Below are positions 22,605-22,670 of a DNA stretch of 22,670 nt, piece by piece. This stretch comes from JACMNW01 sp031413495 (GTDB taxonomy: Bacteria > Pseudomonadota > Alphaproteobacteria > Rhodobacterales > Rhodobacteraceae). The DNA is taken from positions 1-22,670 of the forward strand of contig JANOFE010000134.1 of the NCBI GenBank assembly GCA_031413495.1, read 5' to 3'. A program made the position numbers and the translations under genes. The notes under the pieces are model-generated. The model searched no databases, was not told where the DNA came from, and worked only from the letters and a program-made list of their open reading frames with translations. Position 1 is the stretch's first letter. Every line of letters starts with the position of its first letter.

Positions 22605-22670
22605 AGCACGCAAGGCATCACCGGCAAGACGGGCCAGTTCCACACCCGCATGTGCCGCGACTACGCCAAC
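22605..22670 (+). other. Fragment of a succinyl-CoA-synthetase-alpha-like (SucD-like) CoA-binding domain in another frame
   Basis: In the frame beginning at 22605 the last bases of the window read STQGITGKTGQFHT followed by RMCRDYAN. This matches the N-terminal CoA-binding loop of succinyl-CoA synthetase alpha-type proteins (Q-G-x-T-G-x-x-G-x-F-H, then a tyrosine-containing helix). It is not in frame with the upstream hydratase and lacks its own start codon region and the first residues. The junction falls at about 22603-22607. It is probably a chimeric contig end, or a true recombination point. Confidence 0.55.

Noticed and set aside
1..22670. Mobile elements, CRISPR arrays, tRNA or rRNA genes, phage genes
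   Set aside because: I looked for transposase motifs, terminal repeats, regularly spaced repeats and conserved RNA features and found none.

Overview
The window looks like chromosomal DNA of an alphaproteobacterium of the order Rhodobacterales (Roseobacter-type). The reasons are the combination of lpxI rather than lpxH in the lipid A operon, CtrA next to its inhibitor SciP, an alphaproteobacterial type of GyrA quinolone region, System I cytochrome c maturation genes, and an alphaproteobacterial SOS box (GTTC-N7-GTTC). Base composition is moderately GC-rich throughout. I see no insertion sequence, phage gene, CRISPR array, tRNA or rRNA. The window begins inside lpxA and ends inside an enoyl-CoA hydratase gene whose last bases switch to an unrelated reading frame, so the right edge may be a contig end or an assembly join.

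Layout. Positions 2-2345 (+) carry the lipid A genes lpxA (partial), lpxI and lpxB, each overlapping the next by ATGA. A long inverted repeat lies between lpxB and the convergent mnmA (2430-3569, -). From 3701 to 9073 (+) come sciP, ctrA, ligA and recG: a cell-cycle regulator pair followed by a DNA ligase and a fork-repair helicase. The 406-base gap after recG is not empty. It holds an SOS box, a 40-codon single-pass membrane protein gene, two perfect hairpins and a strong intrinsic terminator. A degenerate SufU/NifU-like scaffold gene (-) and hisI (+) then diverge from a short region that contains a 13-bp tandem repeat.

From 18756 back to 10425 almost everything is on the minus strand: arginase and ornithine cyclodeaminase, gyrA, a small winged-helix-like protein, a secreted or outer-membrane protein of unknown function, trmFO and gluQ. 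An Lrp/AsnC regulator (18866-19297, +) is divergent from the arginase operon and probably controls it through an inverted repeat between them. The right end (+) holds ccmF and ccmH for haem attachment to cytochrome c, then a PaaG-like enoyl-CoA hydratase/isomerase.

Functional themes are envelope lipid A synthesis, tRNA modification (mnmA, trmFO, gluQ), DNA topology and repair (gyrA, ligA, recG), cell-cycle control (sciP, ctrA), arginine catabolism and cytochrome c assembly. The most interesting unexplained part is the recG-downstream locus at 9121-9481, which I propose encodes an SOS-controlled small membrane protein followed by a structured RNA or 3' UTR.
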